The notes beneath the pieces are model-generated. The model did not search any database. It worked only from the letters and a program-made list of their open reading frames with translations, and had not been told where the DNA came from. A DNA stretch of 64,000 nt from Desertimonas sp963772825 (lineage in GTDB: Bacteria; Actinomycetota; Acidimicrobiia; Acidimicrobiales; Ilumatobacteraceae): positions 215,273 through 279,272 of the forward strand of contig CAVYYX010000014.1 in assembly GCA_963772825.1 (NCBI GenBank). The letters run 5' to 3'. The position numbers and the translations under genes are program-made. Of the stretch, positions 1 through 8,101 are shown piece by piece; the first letter of the stretch is position 1; each line of letters opens with the position of its first letter.

Positions 1-1251
1 TCGCGTGCCGTCGGCGAGTGCTGCCGTGTGCTCGACATCGGCGGCTGGGACGTGGGCGACGGTGAACACGCCGTACGGTTCGGCGTCGCCCGGCGGGCCG
101 GTCACGTGGAAGCCGGGGTACGACGCCAGCGCCAGCTCGATCGCGGCCCCGCTGAACGCGCGGCCGATCGCCTTCTGGTCGGCGCCGCGCACCACGCAGT
201 GCAGCAGGGCGCTGGCCTCCTGTTCGCGGGAGGCGTCGGGGTGGTCGGTGCGGGCGAGCGTCCACGAGGCGTCGACGCCGGTGAGCTGCTCACGCACGAG
301 CGCCGCTTTGGCCTCGATGTCGAGCCCGGTGAGCACGAAGACGACCTCGTTGCGGAACCCGCCGAGCGTGGCGATCCCGACCTTCACCGTCGGCGGCGGC
401 GGTTCGCCGATCACTCCGCTGATGCGGACCCGATCGGGGCCGTCGTCGGCGAGCTGGATCGTGTCGAAGCGGGTCGTGACGTCTGGGCCGGCGTAACGGG
501 CCCCAGTGATCTCGTAGAGCAGCTGCGCAGTCACGGTCTCGCTGGTCACCGCCCCGCCGGTCTCGGGGTGCTTGGTGATGATGCTCGACCCGTCGGCGTG
601 CACTTCGGCGATCGGGAAGCCGGCGCGGCGAAGGTCGGCGAGCTCGGTGAAGAACGAGTAGTTGCCGCCGGTCGCCTGGGCGCCGCATTCGACGACATGA
701 CCGGCGACGGTCGCGCCCGCCAGGGCGTCGAAGTCGTCGCGCGACCATCCGAAGTGGGCGGCCGCCGGGCCGACGACGAGCGAGGCGTCGGTGACCCGGC
801 CGGTGACGACGACATCTGCCCCTCGTTGGAGGCAGGCGACGATCCCCCAGCCACCGAGGTAGGCGTTGGCGGTGAGCGCCCCATCGAAGCCGAGCTGGGC
901 GGCGCGTGGCCGGAGGTCGTCGCCTTCCACGTGGGCGATGTTGACGTCGACCCCGAGCGAGGCGGCGAGCGTTCTGAGCCGCTCGGCCAGGCCCGCCGGA
1001 TTGAGCCCGCCGGCGTTGGTCACGATCTTGACGCCGAGCTCGGCGGCGAGCCCGAGGGACTCCTCCATCTGACGCAGGAAGGTCTTGGCGAAGCCGAGCG
1101 TCGGGTCCTTGGCCCGGTCCCGGCCGAGGATCAGCATCGTCAGCTCGGCCAGGTAGTCACCGGTGAGCACGTCGAGTTCGCCGCCCGTGAGCATCTCGCG
1201 CACCGCGTCGAACCGATCGCCGTAGAAGCCAGATGCGTTTGCGATTCTCAA
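1..1251 (-). CDS. AtuA-family (DUF1446) protein, acyclic terpene utilisation type; 3' end outside window
   Basis: The reverse-strand frame is open from about 1251 to the window edge (417 codons). It opens with LRIANASGFYGDR and then LTGDYLAELTMLILGRD, the typical N-terminal signature of the AtuA/DUF1446 family, followed by NAGGLNP, GDDLRP, TGRVTDASLVVGPAAAHFGW and ECGAQATGGNY. Family members are linked to acyclic terpene or branched-chain acid breakdown; the exact reaction is not settled and the substrate cannot be read here. The C-terminal part is missing. No ATG or GTG lies in frame near the conserved start, so TTG at 1251 is the best start; the next in-frame ATG falls inside the conserved block. 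It follows the TIGR03084-type gene by 84 bp on the same strand and is probably co-transcribed with it. Confidence 0.85.
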   Translation of the reverse strand, partial: MRIANASGFYGDRFDAVREMLTGGELDVLTGDYLAELTMLILGRDRAKDPTLGFAKTFLRQMEESLGLAAELGVKIVTNAGGLNPAGLAERLRTLAASLGVDVNIAHVEGDDLRPRAAQLGFDGALTANAYLGGWGIVACLQRGADVVVTGRVTDASLVVGPAAAHFGWSRDDFDALAGATVAGHVVECGAQATGGNYSFFTELADLRRAGFPIAEVHADGSSIITKHPETGGAVTSETVTAQLLYEITGARYAGPDVTTRFDTIQLADDGPDRVRISGVIGEPPPPTVKVGIATLGGFRNEVVFVLTGLDIEAKAALVREQLTGVDASWTLARTDHPDASREQEASALLHCVVRGADQKAIGRAFSGAAIELALASYPGFHVTGPPGDAEPYGVFTVAHVPAADVEHTAALADGTR

Positions 1252-1335
1252 CGTTTCCCGGCCACGCAGGCCGCCGTTGGCCGGTCGCTCCGCTGGCGCT
1301 CCGCTCCCTCGCATCGGCTCGCTACCTCCGGCCAG

Positions 1336-2130
1336 TCATGAATGGCCTTCCGCGGGCGTCCGACCAGCGCCGGGCGGGCCGGCGAAGGCTTGGGCGATCG
1401 TCAGCCACTGCTCGGCATCACGGCCGTCGGCGACGACCGCGAGGTCGTCGCGGTGGCGCCGCTGGGTGACGAGCAGGCAGAAGTCGAGGGCCGGCCCGCT
1501 GACCCGCTGGGTGGCGTCGTCCGGGCCCCAGGTCCATCGCTCGCCGGTCGGCGCGGCGAGAGCGATGCCGAACTCCTCGGTGGGCGGCGCGAGTCCATTG
1601 ACGTGATAGGCGTAGTCGCGTGCCCGCACGCCGATGTGGGCGACGTGGCGCAGCCGTTCGGTCGGCTGCCTGGTGACGCCGAGCGCGTCGGCCACGTCCT
1701 GGCCGTGGGCCCACGTCTCCATCAGCCGCGCCGTGGCCATCGATGCGGCGCTCATCGGCGGACCGAACCACGGGAGCTTGATCCCGGCGGGGACGTCGGC
1801 GAGGGCGGAGGCGAGGCGCCGCCGACCGTCGCGCCACCACGCCAACAGCTCCGCCGCCGGGCGGACCGCCTCGTTGGCGGCGGCTTCGTCGACCCACCCG
1901 GCGGTGTCGAGGAGCACGGCGGCGACTGCTGCCGCGAAGGCGTCGCCGTCGGTGGCCGCGAGCGTCGCGATCTCGTCCGTCCACCCGAGATGGGCGATCT
2001 GGTCAGCGATCGTCCAACCCGGCGCAGGCGTTGCGACCCGCCACTCCTCGTCGGTCAGCTCGCTCACGAGGCCGTCGAGCACCCCGCTCTCGGCATCGAG
2101 GTCAGCGAGCAGCGCAGCCACGTCGGCCAT
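1336..2130 (-). CDS. TIGR03084-family metal-binding protein (DinB / mycothiol-dependent maleylpyruvate isomerase-like)
   Basis: 264 residues. The N-terminal half reads as a four-helix DinB/MDMPI-like bundle, with TPAPGWTIADQIAHLGWTD supplying the first conserved His and METWAHGQDVADALG the HxxD-type metal site. The C-terminal half (about 175-264) carries VSGPALDFCLLVTQRRHRDD, typical of the TIGR03084 group. Members are predicted divalent-metal, thiol-cofactor-dependent enzymes; no reaction is proven for this subgroup. Starts at ATG 2130. It precedes the AtuA-like gene, a pairing that fits one small acyl or terpene catabolic operon. Confidence 0.85.
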   Translation of the reverse strand: MADVAALLADLDAESGVLDGLVSELTDEEWRVATPAPGWTIADQIAHLGWTDEIATLAATDGDAFAAAVAAVLLDTAGWVDEAAANEAVRPAAELLAWWRDGRRRLASALADVPAGIKLPWFGPPMSAASMATARLMETWAHGQDVADALGVTRQPTERLRHVAHIGVRARDYAYHVNGLAPPTEEFGIALAAPTGERWTWGPDDATQRVSGPALDFCLLVTQRRHRDDLAVVADGRDAEQWLTIAQAFAGPPGAGRTPAEGHS

Positions 2131-2166
2131 CGATCAACAATGGCAGTTCGACGACCGCCAACTCCC

Positions 2167-2214
2167 ACCGATGGGTGTTTAGGGGACGGAACGGTCCCCT
2201 GAACACCCATCGGT
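2167..2214. repeat. 48-bp palindromic intergenic element, family A copy 1
   Basis: A near-perfect inverted repeat running from ACCGATGGGTG to CACCCATCGGT with centre GACGGAACGGTC. Other copies are at 32208-32255 and 52917-52964, with a diverged one at 51652-51699. One arm carries a C-to-T change (TTTAGGGG instead of TTCAGGGG). Unlike the other copies this one sits between two divergent genes, so it cannot be only a transcription terminator. Confidence 0.9.
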
Positions 2215-2259
2215 CGTTTGGGGCGTGACACAGAGCACGGGTGGCAGACGTCACGGTGT

Positions 2260-2296
2260 GAAACGTTGGCGTAGCGTTACGCAACGCTTACGTTTC
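2260..2296. promoter_or_regulatory. Probable TetR operator upstream of MFS exporter
   Basis: An imperfect dyad with outer arms GAAACGT and ACGTTTC and an inner GCGTAGCGTTACGC block ends 6 bp before the MFS start codon. A TetR gene lies directly downstream of the exporter, the usual arrangement for a repressor acting on such a site. No Shine-Dalgarno sequence is visible between dyad and ATG. Operator assignment is inferred. Confidence 0.5.
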
Positions 2297-2302
2297 GTTG
2301 GC

Positions 2303-3904
2303 ATGTCCGATCTCCCGCTCTACGCCCAGCCGGAAGTTCACGAACGTCGTTGGTTCCTACTCGGCGTGCTGTGCCTCTCGCTGGTGATGGTCGTGATGGC
2401 GGTGTCGTCGCTCAACGTGGCGATGCCGACGCTGCAGACCGAGCTCGACACGAGCGCCACGATGCTGCAATGGATCGTCGACTCCTATGCCCTCGTCTTC
2501 GCCGGGCTGCTGTTGACGGCGGGTGCCCTCGGCGACCGCTTCGGTCGCAAGGGGGCGCTGCTCGTCGGCCTCGGGGTGTTCGCCACCGGGTCGCTGATCA
2601 GCGGCCTGGCCGGCTCGGCGGAACTTGTCATCGTCGGGCGGGCCGTGCAGGGCGCCGGCGCGGCGTTCGTCATGCCTGCGACGTTGTCGTTGATCGCCGC
2701 AGTGTTCCCGCCCGAGGAGCGCCAGCGGGCGATCGCCATCTGGGTCGGCTTCGCCGGCGCCGGCGGGGCGCTCGGCCCGATCGTCTCGGGCGCCTTGTTG
2801 GAAGAGTTCTGGTGGGGCTCGGCGTTCCTCGTGAACATCCCGATCGTCGCGCTGACCGCCGTCGCCATCGCCGTGTACAGCCCGCGCTCGCGGGATGACG
2901 AGGCGACGCCGCTCGATCCGCGCGGCGCCGTGCTCTCGCTCGTCGGGATGACCGGCTTGCTGTTCGGCATCATCGAGGGGCCTGAGCGCGGCTGGACGAG
3001 CCCGATCGTGCTCGCAACGTTCGTCGTGACGGCCGCCGTCGCCGTCGCCTTCGTGCGCTGGGAGCGGGTCGCTCCGCACCCGATGCTGCCGGTCTCGTAC
3101 TTCTCCGACCGCCGCTTCAGCGTCGGCAGCGCCACGGTGACGGTGTCGTTCTTCGTGATGTTCGGCTTCTTCTTCCTCTTCTCGCTGTACCTCCAGTTCG
3201 CCCGCGGCTACTCCCCGCTCGAAGCCGGGTTGGCCACCTTGCCGTTCGCCGTGGCGTTCGTGATCGTGTCGCCCCGTAGCGCCACGCTTGCCGAGCGCAT
3301 CGGCAGCGGCCGGACGATCGCCTACGGCTTCCTCACCGTCGGTCTCGGCATGGTCGTGATGAGCCTCATCGACGTCGACACCCCGTACCTCGTCCTCGTC
3401 GCGGCGATGGTCCTGCTGTCGTCCGGCATGGCGATCGTCGCGGCGCCGGCGACGAGCGGGATCATGAACGCCGTGCCGATGGCCAAGGCGGGAGTCGGGT
3501 CGGCGGTCAACGACACGACGCGGGAGCTCGGCGGCGCCCTCGGCATCGCCGTGTTCGGCAGCATCACCAACTCTGCGTTCCGCTCGAACGTCGACCTCGG
3601 TGGCCTCGGACTGTCGCCGTCCGAGGTCGCCGAGGCCGAAGAGTCGGTCGGCGCGGCAGCGATCACCGCCCGCGAGGTGGGCGGCAGCGCCGGAGCCGGA
3701 ATCGTCGAGCGGGCGGCGACCGCGTTCACCGATGCTGTCAACCTCGCCTCGATCATCTCGGTGGTCATCGTCGTGGCGTCGGCGGCGATCGTCGCCCGGA
3801 CCTTCACGCGGGCCAAGGAAGCGAGTGCCGCGGCGACGTCCGCGGCGGGTTTCGAGCCATCCACCGACGACTTCGAGTTGGTCGCCGCCGCCGCGCCAGA
3901 CTGA
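2303..3904 (+). CDS. MFS drug exporter, DHA2 (14-TMS, EmrB/QacA) type
   Basis: 533 residues from ATG 2303. Hydrophobic segments fit a 14-helix DHA2 transporter. Motif A is present as GALGDRFGRKG in the loop after helix 2 and the antiporter motif C as AGAGGALGPIVSG in helix 5. Such proteins export cationic or lipophilic compounds by proton antiport; the substrate is unknown. The start was chosen as the ATG giving MSDLPLYAQPEVHERRW; an upstream in-frame ATG at 2225 would translate through the probable operator. The TetR gene begins 4 bp after the stop, so the pair is probably one self-regulated unit. Confidence 0.9.
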   Translation: MSDLPLYAQPEVHERRWFLLGVLCLSLVMVVMAVSSLNVAMPTLQTELDTSATMLQWIVDSYALVFAGLLLTAGALGDRFGRKGALLVGLGVFATGSLISGLAGSAELVIVGRAVQGAGAAFVMPATLSLIAAVFPPEERQRAIAIWVGFAGAGGALGPIVSGALLEEFWWGSAFLVNIPIVALTAVAIAVYSPRSRDDEATPLDPRGAVLSLVGMTGLLFGIIEGPERGWTSPIVLATFVVTAAVAVAFVRWERVAPHPMLPVSYFSDRRFSVGSATVTVSFFVMFGFFFLFSLYLQFARGYSPLEAGLATLPFAVAFVIVSPRSATLAERIGSGRTIAYGFLTVGLGMVVMSLIDVDTPYLVLVAAMVLLSSGMAIVAAPATSGIMNAVPMAKAGVGSAVNDTTRELGGALGIAVFGSITNSAFRSNVDLGGLGLSPSEVAEAEESVGAAAITAREVGGSAGAGIVERAATAFTDAVNLASIISVVIVVASAAIVARTFTRAKEASAAATSAAGFEPSTDDFELVAAAAPD

Positions 3905-3908
3905 TGAC

Positions 3909-4637
3909 GTGGAACACGTCGAGCAGCTGGTCCCCCAGGATCCGCGCATCGAGCGGACCCGCCGAGTCGTGCTCGATGCCGCCCTCGCCCTGCTCGTCGA
4001 GCGGGGCCTCGGCGAGGTCACGATCGAGGCGGTCGCCGCCGAGTCCGGGGTCGCCAAGAGCACGATCTACCGCCACTGGCCGAGCCGTTTGGAGCTGATC
4101 AACGACGCCTTCTTGGAGCTCAAGCCGACGTTGCCCGTGCCGCCTGACGGCGATGTCCGCGAACGTCTGGTGGTCGTCCTCGAGCATCTCGCCCAGGACG
4201 TTGCCGCGTCACGATGGTCGGCGTGCCTGCCGGCGCTGATCGACGCCGCACAACACGACCCGGCGGCTCGTGAGCTGAACCTCCGTCTCGCCTCGACGGG
4301 GCGCACGTCGCTCGCCGGCCTGCTCGCCGAGGGCGTGCAGAGCGGCGAGCTGCCGGCCGACCTCGACACCGTGCTGATCGCCGAGGCGCTCGCCGGGCCG
4401 ATCATCCTGCGTCGACTGATGTCTGCGGAACCGCTCCAACCGGCGCAGGTGCGCCATCTCGTGGATCAGGTGTTCGGCTGCCGCGGCCCGACCCGCGCCA
4501 AGAAGCGGCGCACGCCAGCCGACTGCGGTCAGCGGCCGGAACTGACGGCCAGCGACAGGTCCTCCAGTTCGTCGAGGACCGACGTGGCGGCGGCGTCGGC
4601 ACGGATCGCCGCACCGAGTCGAGCTGCCGCGTCGTGA
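3909..4637 (+). CDS. TetR/AcrR-family regulator of the adjacent MFS exporter
   Basis: GTG start at 3909, 242 codons. The N-terminal helix-turn-helix (about residues 12-58) is clear: TRRVVLDAALALLVERG, then TIEAVAAESGVAKSTIYRHW. A TetR_C-type ligand domain follows to about residue 195. The last 40-odd residues (from about GPTRAKKRR, basic then Ser/Ala-rich) look unlike the family and are encoded where the gene overlaps the 3' end of the convergent glycosyltransferase by 109 bp. The simplest reading is loss of the original stop. It probably binds the dyad at 2260-2296. Confidence 0.88.
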   Translation: MEHVEQLVPQDPRIERTRRVVLDAALALLVERGLGEVTIEAVAAESGVAKSTIYRHWPSRLELINDAFLELKPTLPVPPDGDVRERLVVVLEHLAQDVAASRWSACLPALIDAAQHDPAARELNLRLASTGRTSLAGLLAEGVQSGELPADLDTVLIAEALAGPIILRRLMSAEPLQPAQVRHLVDQVFGCRGPTRAKKRRTPADCGQRPELTASDRSSSSSRTDVAAASARIAAPSRAAAS

Positions 4638-5815
4638 TAGCGCTGGTCGTGCAGCACGTCACGCACTGCCGCGGCGATCATCGCCGAGGTCGCCGTGCGC
4701 TTCACCGCCACTCCTGCACCGCGTGACGTGACGCGCACGGCGTTGTCGAGCTGATCACGACCGTGCGGCAGCACGACGAGTGGGACGTCGGCGGCCAACG
4801 CCTTGACGACGGTGCCGTGGCCACCGTGGGTGACGACGATCGCAGCGTGCTCGAGCACGGCGGTGTGCGGCGCGTTGGCGACGACGACCACGTTCGGCGC
4901 CGGTGTGATCGCGCCAGAAGCGAGCGCCGGCCCGGTGGTCACGAGCCCGCGGACCGGCAAGGTCGCCAAGGCGTCGACGATGCGCTGCAGCGTGGCGGCG
5001 TGGTCCTGGAACGTGGAGGACAAGCCGACGAGCACCAGTGGGTCGTCGCCGGGCGGTGGGGCCCAGTCGGTCGTCGCATCGGACGCCCATCGCGGATCGT
5101 CGAGCACCGGACCGACGTAGCGCACGCTGTCGGACAACCCAGGAATCGGGAAGTCGAACGCCGGCGACGTGAACACCAACTGCCGACGCGCCCGCTGGGG
5201 CTGATCGAGGAAGTGGCGCAGCGGCTCGAGTCCCCGCTCGGCACGCAGTCCGTTGAGCCTGGCGAGGCCCTTGTCCCACAACCGTTGGGTCACCGCCTGC
5301 AACAACCTGTCTCGGGTACGCCCGAACGATCCAGCTGCCGGCTGCATGCCGAGGCCGAAGGGTGTCGACCCGGCGACGGGGAAGAGATAGATGTTGGGAA
5401 GCAGGACATCGAACGGGATCGCTGCAGCCTCGGCGGCGACCATCGCCCCGAAGCAGAACTGCGAGCAGACGACGAGGTCGGGTCGCTGCTCGGCGATCGC
5501 CGCGGTGACGTCACCGGCGTACTCCGGCAGTGGGCCGGCGAACTGCTTGTCGAGCAGCCGGGTAAACAGTTGGCGCGTACCCTTGCACTCCCAGTCGCGA
5601 TAGGGGTCGTTCTCCGGCCGCCGGTCCGGCCGGTTCGGGGCCGTCGCCCAGCGCCGGAACGTCGCCCCGGTTGCCGCGACATCTTCGCCCATCGAGTCCT
5701 CTGCGAGGACGGTGACGTGGTGGCCCCGGTCGACGAGCCGACGAACGACGCCGAGCTCGACCGGCACGGTGCCCCCGCCGTCGACGAGGGCGATGAGGTA
5801 GTGGTGAGTGGTCAT
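4529..5815 (-). CDS. GT1-family (macrolide/UGT-like) glycosyltransferase
   Basis: 428 residues. The GT-B fold is shown by an N-terminal sugar-acceptor half (HHYLIALVDGGGTVPVELGVVRRLVDRGHHVTVLAED split as a Rossmann start and GHHVTVLAED) and a C-terminal nucleotide-sugar site with VVVTHGGHGTVVKALAADVP and LPHGRDQLDNA at about residues 320-360. These enzymes move a sugar from an NDP donor onto small hydrophobic acceptors such as macrolides, often for resistance. Its ATG overlaps the TetR stop by 4 bp (ATGA), so the two are translationally coupled. Its 3' end overlaps the tail of the convergent tetR at 4529-4637. Confidence 0.85.
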   Translation of the reverse strand: MTTHHYLIALVDGGGTVPVELGVVRRLVDRGHHVTVLAEDSMGEDVAATGATFRRWATAPNRPDRRPENDPYRDWECKGTRQLFTRLLDKQFAGPLPEYAGDVTAAIAEQRPDLVVCSQFCFGAMVAAEAAAIPFDVLLPNIYLFPVAGSTPFGLGMQPAAGSFGRTRDRLLQAVTQRLWDKGLARLNGLRAERGLEPLRHFLDQPQRARRQLVFTSPAFDFPIPGLSDSVRYVGPVLDDPRWASDATTDWAPPPGDDPLVLVGLSSTFQDHAATLQRIVDALATLPVRGLVTTGPALASGAITPAPNVVVVANAPHTAVLEHAAIVVTHGGHGTVVKALAADVPLVVLPHGRDQLDNAVRVTSRGAGVAVKRTATSAMIAAAVRDVLHDQRYHDAAARLGAAIRADAAATSVLDELEDLSLAVSSGR

Positions 5816-6432
5816 CTGGCGGCCTCCTGGGACTGCTGGCCGAGGATGCCCTCGACGAGTTGAATGAGCGTCTGGGTGGTTTCGGCACGGCTGAGGCCGA
5901 GATCGCGGCGCAGCAGCTTCCACGTGTAGACGTCGGTCGCCGCGTGGAGAGCGTTGACCGCTCGGCGGCGGTCGGCCCGGCCTTCCGGCAGCCGCGGGCC
6001 GAAGCAATGCTCCAGCCATGCCTGATGCGAGGCGCGTGCCCCGTCGAGGATCGTGGCCAGGCTGCCGAGCCGTTCGCTCGCCGCCGCCCATCGGGCGTTG
6101 GCGTCTCCGAAGCGCTCGTACTCACCGACGAGGACGGCGACGGCGTCGTTCACGTCACCGGGCACGGCTCGGTAGCGCGCATCCGTTGTCTCGCTCGTGA
6201 GCAGCTCGGCGACCGCCAACGCCACGCCTTCCTTGGACGAGAAGTGGTTGAGCACCGTCTGGTGGGACACCGCCGCGGCTCGGGCGATCTCGGCGAGCGT
6301 CACGTCCTCGTAGTAGTTGTCGAACAACAGCTGCATCGCCTCGCGCACGATGCGCTCACGGGTGGAGACCACGGCTTCGGCCCGCGCTCCCAACGTGTAG
6401 CTGCGCTTCGTTTTCATTGGAGTCGCACTCAA
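5812..6432 (-). CDS. TetR-family regulator coupled to the glycosyltransferase
   Basis: 206 residues. A helix-turn-helix occupies about residues 25-70 (STRERIVREAMQLLFDNYYED, then LAEIARAAAVSHQTVLNHF with the signature VSHQTVLNHF). The C-terminal ligand domain is unassigned. ATG 6432 is used; an in-frame ATG five codons later (6417) is equally good. The first gene of a two-gene operon with the glycosyltransferase. A dyad with arms CTTGA/TCAAG lies 8 bp upstream, suggesting autoregulation. Confidence 0.87.
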   Translation of the reverse strand: MSATPMKTKRSYTLGARAEAVVSTRERIVREAMQLLFDNYYEDVTLAEIARAAAVSHQTVLNHFSSKEGVALAVAELLTSETTDARYRAVPGDVNDAVAVLVGEYERFGDANARWAAASERLGSLATILDGARASHQAWLEHCFGPRLPEGRADRRRAVNALHAATDVYTWKLLRRDLGLSRAETTQTLIQLVEGILGQQSQEAAR

Positions 6433-6439
6433 CCAGAAA

Positions 6440-6456
6440 CTTGATCACCGGTCAAG
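6440..6456. promoter_or_regulatory. Candidate TetR operator
   Basis: CTTGATCACCGGTCAAG: 5-bp inverted arms around a 7-bp centre, just upstream of the tetR start codon at 6432. Size and position suit an autoregulatory TetR site. No second copy was noticed, so this is inference from position and symmetry. Confidence 0.4.
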
Positions 6457-6485
6457 CGAAATCCCAGGAACCCCCGTTCTCGATG

Positions 6486-6532
6486 TCTGTGTAAGCGTGT
6501 AAGCCCGCCGAGGGCATGCACGCTTACACAGA
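6486..6532. repeat. 47-bp palindromic element, family B copy 1
   Basis: TCT followed by two tandem GTGTAAGC octamers, a 9-nt loop, and the inverted arm ending ACACAGA. The inner right arm has two changes (GCATGC for GCTTAC). It lies between divergent genes. Other copies: 8043, 22464, 50226 and 63252. Confidence 0.9.
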
Positions 6533-6563
6533 CGGCGTTCAGCAGGTGACACGATGATCCGTC

Positions 6564-8051
6564 GTGCGGTTCTTCGAAGATGCCGACGAGGTGCGGCGGG
6601 CCCGTCAGGCATTCGACGACGCCGGCTACACGCTCGCCGCGATCACCGAGCGACTCGGACCACACGTGTTCGCCCACCTGTCCGCTGGTGAGCTGGCGCC
6701 GCTGCGACGGGCCACGCGCAGCGGTGACCGTCTCGACGTGCTCGCCCGCCTGTTCCTCCTCGGCGAGCGCGTCAGCGCGGGCGACGCCAGCGCCGCGCTT
6801 GGGCCGCTCCCGCTCGATCGGTGGGCGACGACTGGATTGCTCGCCGTCGACGGCGACGACGTGCGCGGGATCGTCGTGATCCGCCCGCTCGGCGATCCCG
6901 ACGATCGGCTCGTGGCTCACGACCGACCTGGCCCCTCGGGCACGGTCGCCGCTGACCATGTGCTCGGCGTCAGCGCGTCCACCGCCTCCCTCGCCGGGGC
7001 CACGATCCGGCGGCCGATCGACGCCGCCTTCGACCTCGGCACGGGCTGCGGTGTGCAGGCCGTGCATGCCGCCGCCCACAGCGCAGCGGTTGTCGCCTCC
7101 GACGTGAATCCACGCGCCGTCGCCCTGGCGACGATGACGATGGAGCTCAACCAGCTCGATCGCGTCTCGGTGCGTCTCGGCGACCGGTTCGGCCCGGTCG
7201 CCGGCGAGCGCTTCGAGCTGATCGTCGCCAACCCGCCGTTCGTCATCTCACCCTCGCGTCGCTACCTGTTCCGTGACGGCGGCCTCCCCGTCGACGACCT
7301 CTGCCGCTCGATCGTGCGGTCGGCCCCCGAGCATCTCACCGACGGCGGACACTGCCAGCTGCTCGCGTCATGGGCTCATGTCGACGGCGAGGACTGGCAG
7401 GAGCGCCTGGAATCATGGTTCGACGGCACCGGCTGCGACGCCTACGTCCTCGAGCGCGAGGCCCTCGATCCGGCCGCCCACGCGACGAGCTGGCTCCGCC
7501 AAACGGAAGCGCCGGAGCGGTGGGGTGACGACTTCGACGAGTGGATGGCCTACAGCGAGGCGCACCACCTCGAAGCGATCGGTTTCGGATTGATCACGAT
7601 GCGCAGGCGGGCGGATGGGCCGACGTGGTTTCGCGCCGAGGAGGCGCCCCAGGACATCGTCATGCCGTGCGGCGATCACCTCGGTGCCGTGTTCGAGCTC
7701 GCCGACTTCCTCGCTCGCGTCGACGACGAGGACCTTCTCGCCGCCACGCTCGTTGTCGCCCCGGACGTCGTGCTCGACGAGCGAGCCCGACCCGACCACG
7801 ACGGCTGGCTCGTCACCGAGCGACGCCTGCGCCAGACCGCCGCCCTGTGTCACCAGGGCGACGTCGACGCGGGAGTCTCGGCAATCGTCGCCGCGTGCGA
7901 CGGCTCGCGACGACTCGGTGACATCCTCGCCAGCGTCGCCGAGACCGCCGACGTGGCGACGTCAGCGGTGGGCGACGCCGCACTGCCGATCATCCGGCGG
8001 CTCATCGAGCAGGCCTTCCTCCTCCCGTCCACCGCGAGCGGCTCTGTGTAA
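6564..8051 (+). CDS. Class I SAM-dependent methyltransferase with N-terminal DUF7059-like domain
   Basis: 495 residues from GTG 6564. About residues 1-140 form an N-terminal domain seen in actinobacterial methyltransferases of this type. Residues 150-300 are a Rossmann methyltransferase: DLGTGCGVQAVHAA (motif I), ASDVNPRAVALA, and VANPPFVISPSRRYLFRDGG, whose NPPF is the catalytic motif of enzymes that methylate an amide or amine nitrogen (HemK/PrmC, N6-adenine and RsmC-type enzymes). The C-terminal 180 residues look like a winged or accessory domain. The substrate is unknown; protein glutamine or RNA are the likely classes. The stop codon TAA is part of the family B palindrome at 8043. Confidence 0.85.
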   Translation: MRFFEDADEVRRARQAFDDAGYTLAAITERLGPHVFAHLSAGELAPLRRATRSGDRLDVLARLFLLGERVSAGDASAALGPLPLDRWATTGLLAVDGDDVRGIVVIRPLGDPDDRLVAHDRPGPSGTVAADHVLGVSASTASLAGATIRRPIDAAFDLGTGCGVQAVHAAAHSAAVVASDVNPRAVALATMTMELNQLDRVSVRLGDRFGPVAGERFELIVANPPFVISPSRRYLFRDGGLPVDDLCRSIVRSAPEHLTDGGHCQLLASWAHVDGEDWQERLESWFDGTGCDAYVLEREALDPAAHATSWLRQTEAPERWGDDFDEWMAYSEAHHLEAIGFGLITMRRRADGPTWFRAEEAPQDIVMPCGDHLGAVFELADFLARVDDEDLLAATLVVAPDVVLDERARPDHDGWLVTERRLRQTAALCHQGDVDAGVSAIVAACDGSRRLGDILASVAETADVATSAVGDAALPIIRRLIEQAFLLPSTASGSV

Positions 8052-8089
8052 GCGTGTAAGCCCTCGGCGGGCTTACACGCTTACACAGA
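8043..8089. repeat. 47-bp palindromic element, family B copy 2 (also terminator-like)
   Basis: Perfect 19-bp arms around a 9-nt loop, between the convergent methyltransferase and hcp-like genes. Its first nine bases, TCTGTGTAA, encode Ser-Val-stop of the upstream gene. A hairpin this strong would end transcription from both sides, though there is no T-run. Confidence 0.92.
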
Positions 8090-8101
8090 CTCCTTGGAGG
8101 G

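Noticed and set aside
1261..1315. Repeated CGCTCCGCT blocks between the first two genes
   Set aside because: Short GC-rich repeats without symmetry of a defined element; not enough for a feature.
28..1341. Long plus-strand frame (437 codons)
   Set aside because: It is the antisense shadow of the AtuA-like gene; its translation is Gly/Arg/Glu-rich with no family pattern, while the minus strand matches DUF1446 throughout.
2225..2302. Upstream ATG of the MFS gene
   Set aside because: Would add 26 basic residues translated through the probable TetR operator.
2357..4063. 568-codon minus-strand frame opposite the MFS gene
   Set aside because: High-GC shadow: Arg/Asp/His-rich translation with no motifs, fully overlapping a clear transporter.
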